Source of the DNA: Bacteroidales bacterium
Lineage (GTDB): Bacteria; Bacteroidota; Bacteroidia; Bacteroidales; P3
DNA length: 41,040 nt
Reading direction: 5' to 3'
Assembly: GCA_024685285.1 (NCBI GenBank)
Contig: JAIKVZ010000039.1
Coordinates: 1 to 41,040 of the forward strand
Shown here in pieces: positions 39,588-41,040 of the stretch. The position numbers and the translations under genes are program-made. The notes beneath the pieces are model-generated. The model was given only the letters and a program-made list of their open reading frames with translations, was not told where the DNA came from and did not search any database. Every line of letters starts with the position of its first letter. The stretch's first letter is position 1.

Positions 39588-41040
39588 TTACTTGTAGTTT
39601 CGTTTCACAATCTGAATATGCTCGTAGTTGAGCTCTTCTTTGGTCATTGTCTCGGGCTGACCGTGTCCCTGGTATTCCCAAGCAGCGACATACATAAAGT
39701 TGTCGTCGTCGCGGAGGGTCTCGCCGTCTTCAGTTTGGTGTTCAATACGGAAATGACCACCGCAGCTCTCCTCGCGGTGTGTTGCGTCGGCCACAATCAG
39801 GCGTGCCAACTCGAAGTAGTCGGCCAAGCGGTAAGCCTTCTCCAGTTCGGGGTTCATTTCAGCGGTCTTGCCGGGGATGAAGACATTCTGGTAGAAATCT
39901 GCCTCCAGCTCGTCAATTTTTTGTTCGGCGGTGGCGAGGCTTTCTTTGTTGCGGGCCATGCCACAGTATTCCCACATTATCTTGCCGAGGGCTTTGTGAT
40001 AGTGGTCGACGGAGTGGTCGCCCTGTATGTTCATGAGGCCCTCCATACGAGTGCGCACGTTGGCTTCGGCCTCGTCGAATTCGGGGCCTTCGGCCTTGAT
40101 CTTGCCCACGTATATCTGGTCGGACAGGTAGTTCTGCATGGTGTATGGCAGCACGAAGTAGCCGTCGGCGAGGCCCTGCATAAGGGCGCTGGCGCCGAGA
40201 CGGTTGGCGCCGTGGTCGCTGAAGTTGGCTTCGCCGGCGGCGAAGAGGCCGGGAATGGTGGTCTGCAGCTCGTAGTCGACCCAGAGGCCGCCCATGGTGT
40301 AGTGAACGGCGGGGTAGATCATCATCGGGTACTCATAGGGGTCCACGTCGACAATCTTCTGGTACATTTGGAAGAGGTTGCCGTATTTCTGCTCCACGAC
40401 GTCGCGACCGAGGCGTTTGATGGCGTCGGCGAAGTCGAGATAGACAGCCAGACCCGTGGGACCCACGCCGTAGCCGGCATCGCAGCGCTCCTTGGCGGCA
40501 CGGCTGGCGACGTCGCGCGGCACCAGGTTGCCGAAGGCGGGATAGCGGCGCTCGAGGTAGTAGTCGCGGTCTTCCTCGGCGATGTCGAGGGCGTTCTTCT
40601 CGCCGCGGCGTATGGCCTCGGCGTCCTCTTTCTTCTTGGGTACCCAGATGCGGCCGTCGTTGCGGAGGCTCTCGCTCATCAGCGTGAGCTTCGACTGGTA
40701 GTCGCCGTGCACGGGGATGCAGGTGGGGTGGATTTGCACGTAGCAGGGATTGGCGAAGGCGGCGCCGCGGCGGTGGCACACCCAGGCGGCGGAGCCGTTG
40801 CTGTTCATGGCGTTGGTGGAGAGGTAGTAGACGTTGCCATAGCCTCCCGAGGCCACCACCACGGCATGGGCGGCGTAGCGCTCGAGCTCGCCGGTGACGA
40901 GGTTGCGGGCGATGATGCCGCGGGCGCGGCCGTCCTTGACGACGAGGTCCATCATCTCGTGACGCTCGTGCAGCACCACGGTGCCACGGGCAATCTCGCG
41001 GCTCAGGGCGCCGTAGGCACCCAGCAGCAGCTGCTGGCCC
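39588..41040 (-). CDS. Succinate dehydrogenase/fumarate reductase flavoprotein subunit, N-terminus beyond window
   Basis: The frame is open to the window end; the last visible upstream residues read [20 protein letters not shown], the typical region after the FAD-binding start, so the N-terminal part is missing. About 484 residues are seen. Recognisable pieces are [30 protein letters not shown] (active-site His), the Arg-containing [28 protein letters not shown] and [19 protein letters not shown]. The enzyme interconverts fumarate and succinate with covalent FAD on the cytoplasmic side of the inner membrane. The GTG at 40979 is internal and not a start. Confidence 0.95.
   Translation of the reverse strand, partial: GQQLLLGAYGALSREIARGTVVLHERHEMMDLVVKDGRARGIIARNLVTGELERYAAHAVVVASGGYGNVYYLSTNAMNSNGSAAWVCHRRGAAFANPCYVQIHPTCIPVHGDYQSKLTLMSESLRNDGRIWVPKKKEDAEAIRRGEKNALDIAEEDRDYYLERRYPAFGNLVPRDVASRAAKERCDAGYGVGPTGLAVYLDFADAIKRLGRDVVEQKYGNLFQMYQKIVDVDPYEYPMMIYPAVHYTMGGLWVDYELQTTIPGLFAAGEANFSDHGANRLGASALMQGLADGYFVLPYTMQNYLSDQIYVGKIKAEGPEFDEAEANVRTRMEGLMNIQGDHSVDHYHKALGKIMWEYCGMARNKESLATAEQKIDELEADFYQNVFIPGKTAEMNPELEKAYRLADYFELARLIVADATHREESCGGHFRIEHQTEDGETLRDDDNFMYVAAWEYQGHGQPETMTKEELNYEHIQIVKRNYK

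Noticed and set aside
1..41040. tRNA, rRNA, insertion sequences or integrases
   Set aside because: None found by eye in the intergenic spaces, although a short tRNA-like remnant cannot be ruled out without a search.

Overview
The window comes from a bacterium of the phylum Bacteroidota, most likely order Bacteroidales. The evidence is the type IX secretion translocon protein SprA and its plug protein, an S46 dipeptidyl peptidase, a lysyl-tRNA synthetase with the Bacteroidota-type C-terminal tail, fumarate reductase/succinate dehydrogenase, and repeated Bacteroidota promoter boxes (TAnnTTTG, in the best cases with TTTG 18-21 bases upstream). Shine-Dalgarno sites are not obvious, and several genes are joined by ATGA or GTGA overlaps. 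I saw no rRNA, tRNA, CRISPR array, insertion sequence or integrase.

Layout. 1-12.9 kb is mostly chromosomal housekeeping: a truncated secreted GLUG protein, an unusual sigma-54/M23 peptidase fusion, a DPP7-type S46 peptidase, rsgA-folK, a CNNM/CBS membrane protein, rsmE with a DUF4159 gene, the T9SS plug protein, and a LysE-type exporter. 13.0-14.3 kb holds ung and a metallo-beta-lactamase-fold hydrolase.

14.5-22.5 kb is the accessory region and the main point of interest. Ten genes lie on the minus strand between a consensus promoter with a long structured leader (about 22540-22256) and a strong intrinsic terminator (14489-14454). Five encode copies of one two-module domain (each module roughly: beta strand, helix ending Phe-x(3)-Phe-Gly, then a strand like LRVY or VQV). 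The copies are three small stand-alone proteins, one with a histone-H1-like Lys/Ala tail, and one inside a cytoplasmic leucine-rich-repeat protein that also has a TerB-like segment. The same operon encodes a PD-(D/E)XK nuclease-like protein, an inner-membrane protein with an OmpA-type peptidoglycan-binding domain and a cytoplasmic N-terminal domain, a small coiled-coil protein, a voltage-sensor ion channel with a non-canonical selectivity filter and a large cytoplasmic tail, and a small membrane protein. I recognise no described system with this composition. A cytoplasm-to-envelope stress or defence system is a reasonable inference, but function is unproven.

22.9-41 kb returns to housekeeping: lysS, a threonylcarbamoyl-AMP synthase/holin-like/panC cluster, then a long minus-strand run in transcription order frdA/sdhA (cut by the window end), frdB/sdhB, an M64 peptidase, a beta-helix lipoprotein, ruvA, sprA and a TPR protein.

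A second discovery is an 87-bp dispersed element present in two inverted copies (12900-12986 and 26807-26893), each lying between convergent genes. Its core is a GGG-rich 11-base tandem unit; a degenerate copy of that core sits inside the sigma-54 coding sequence.
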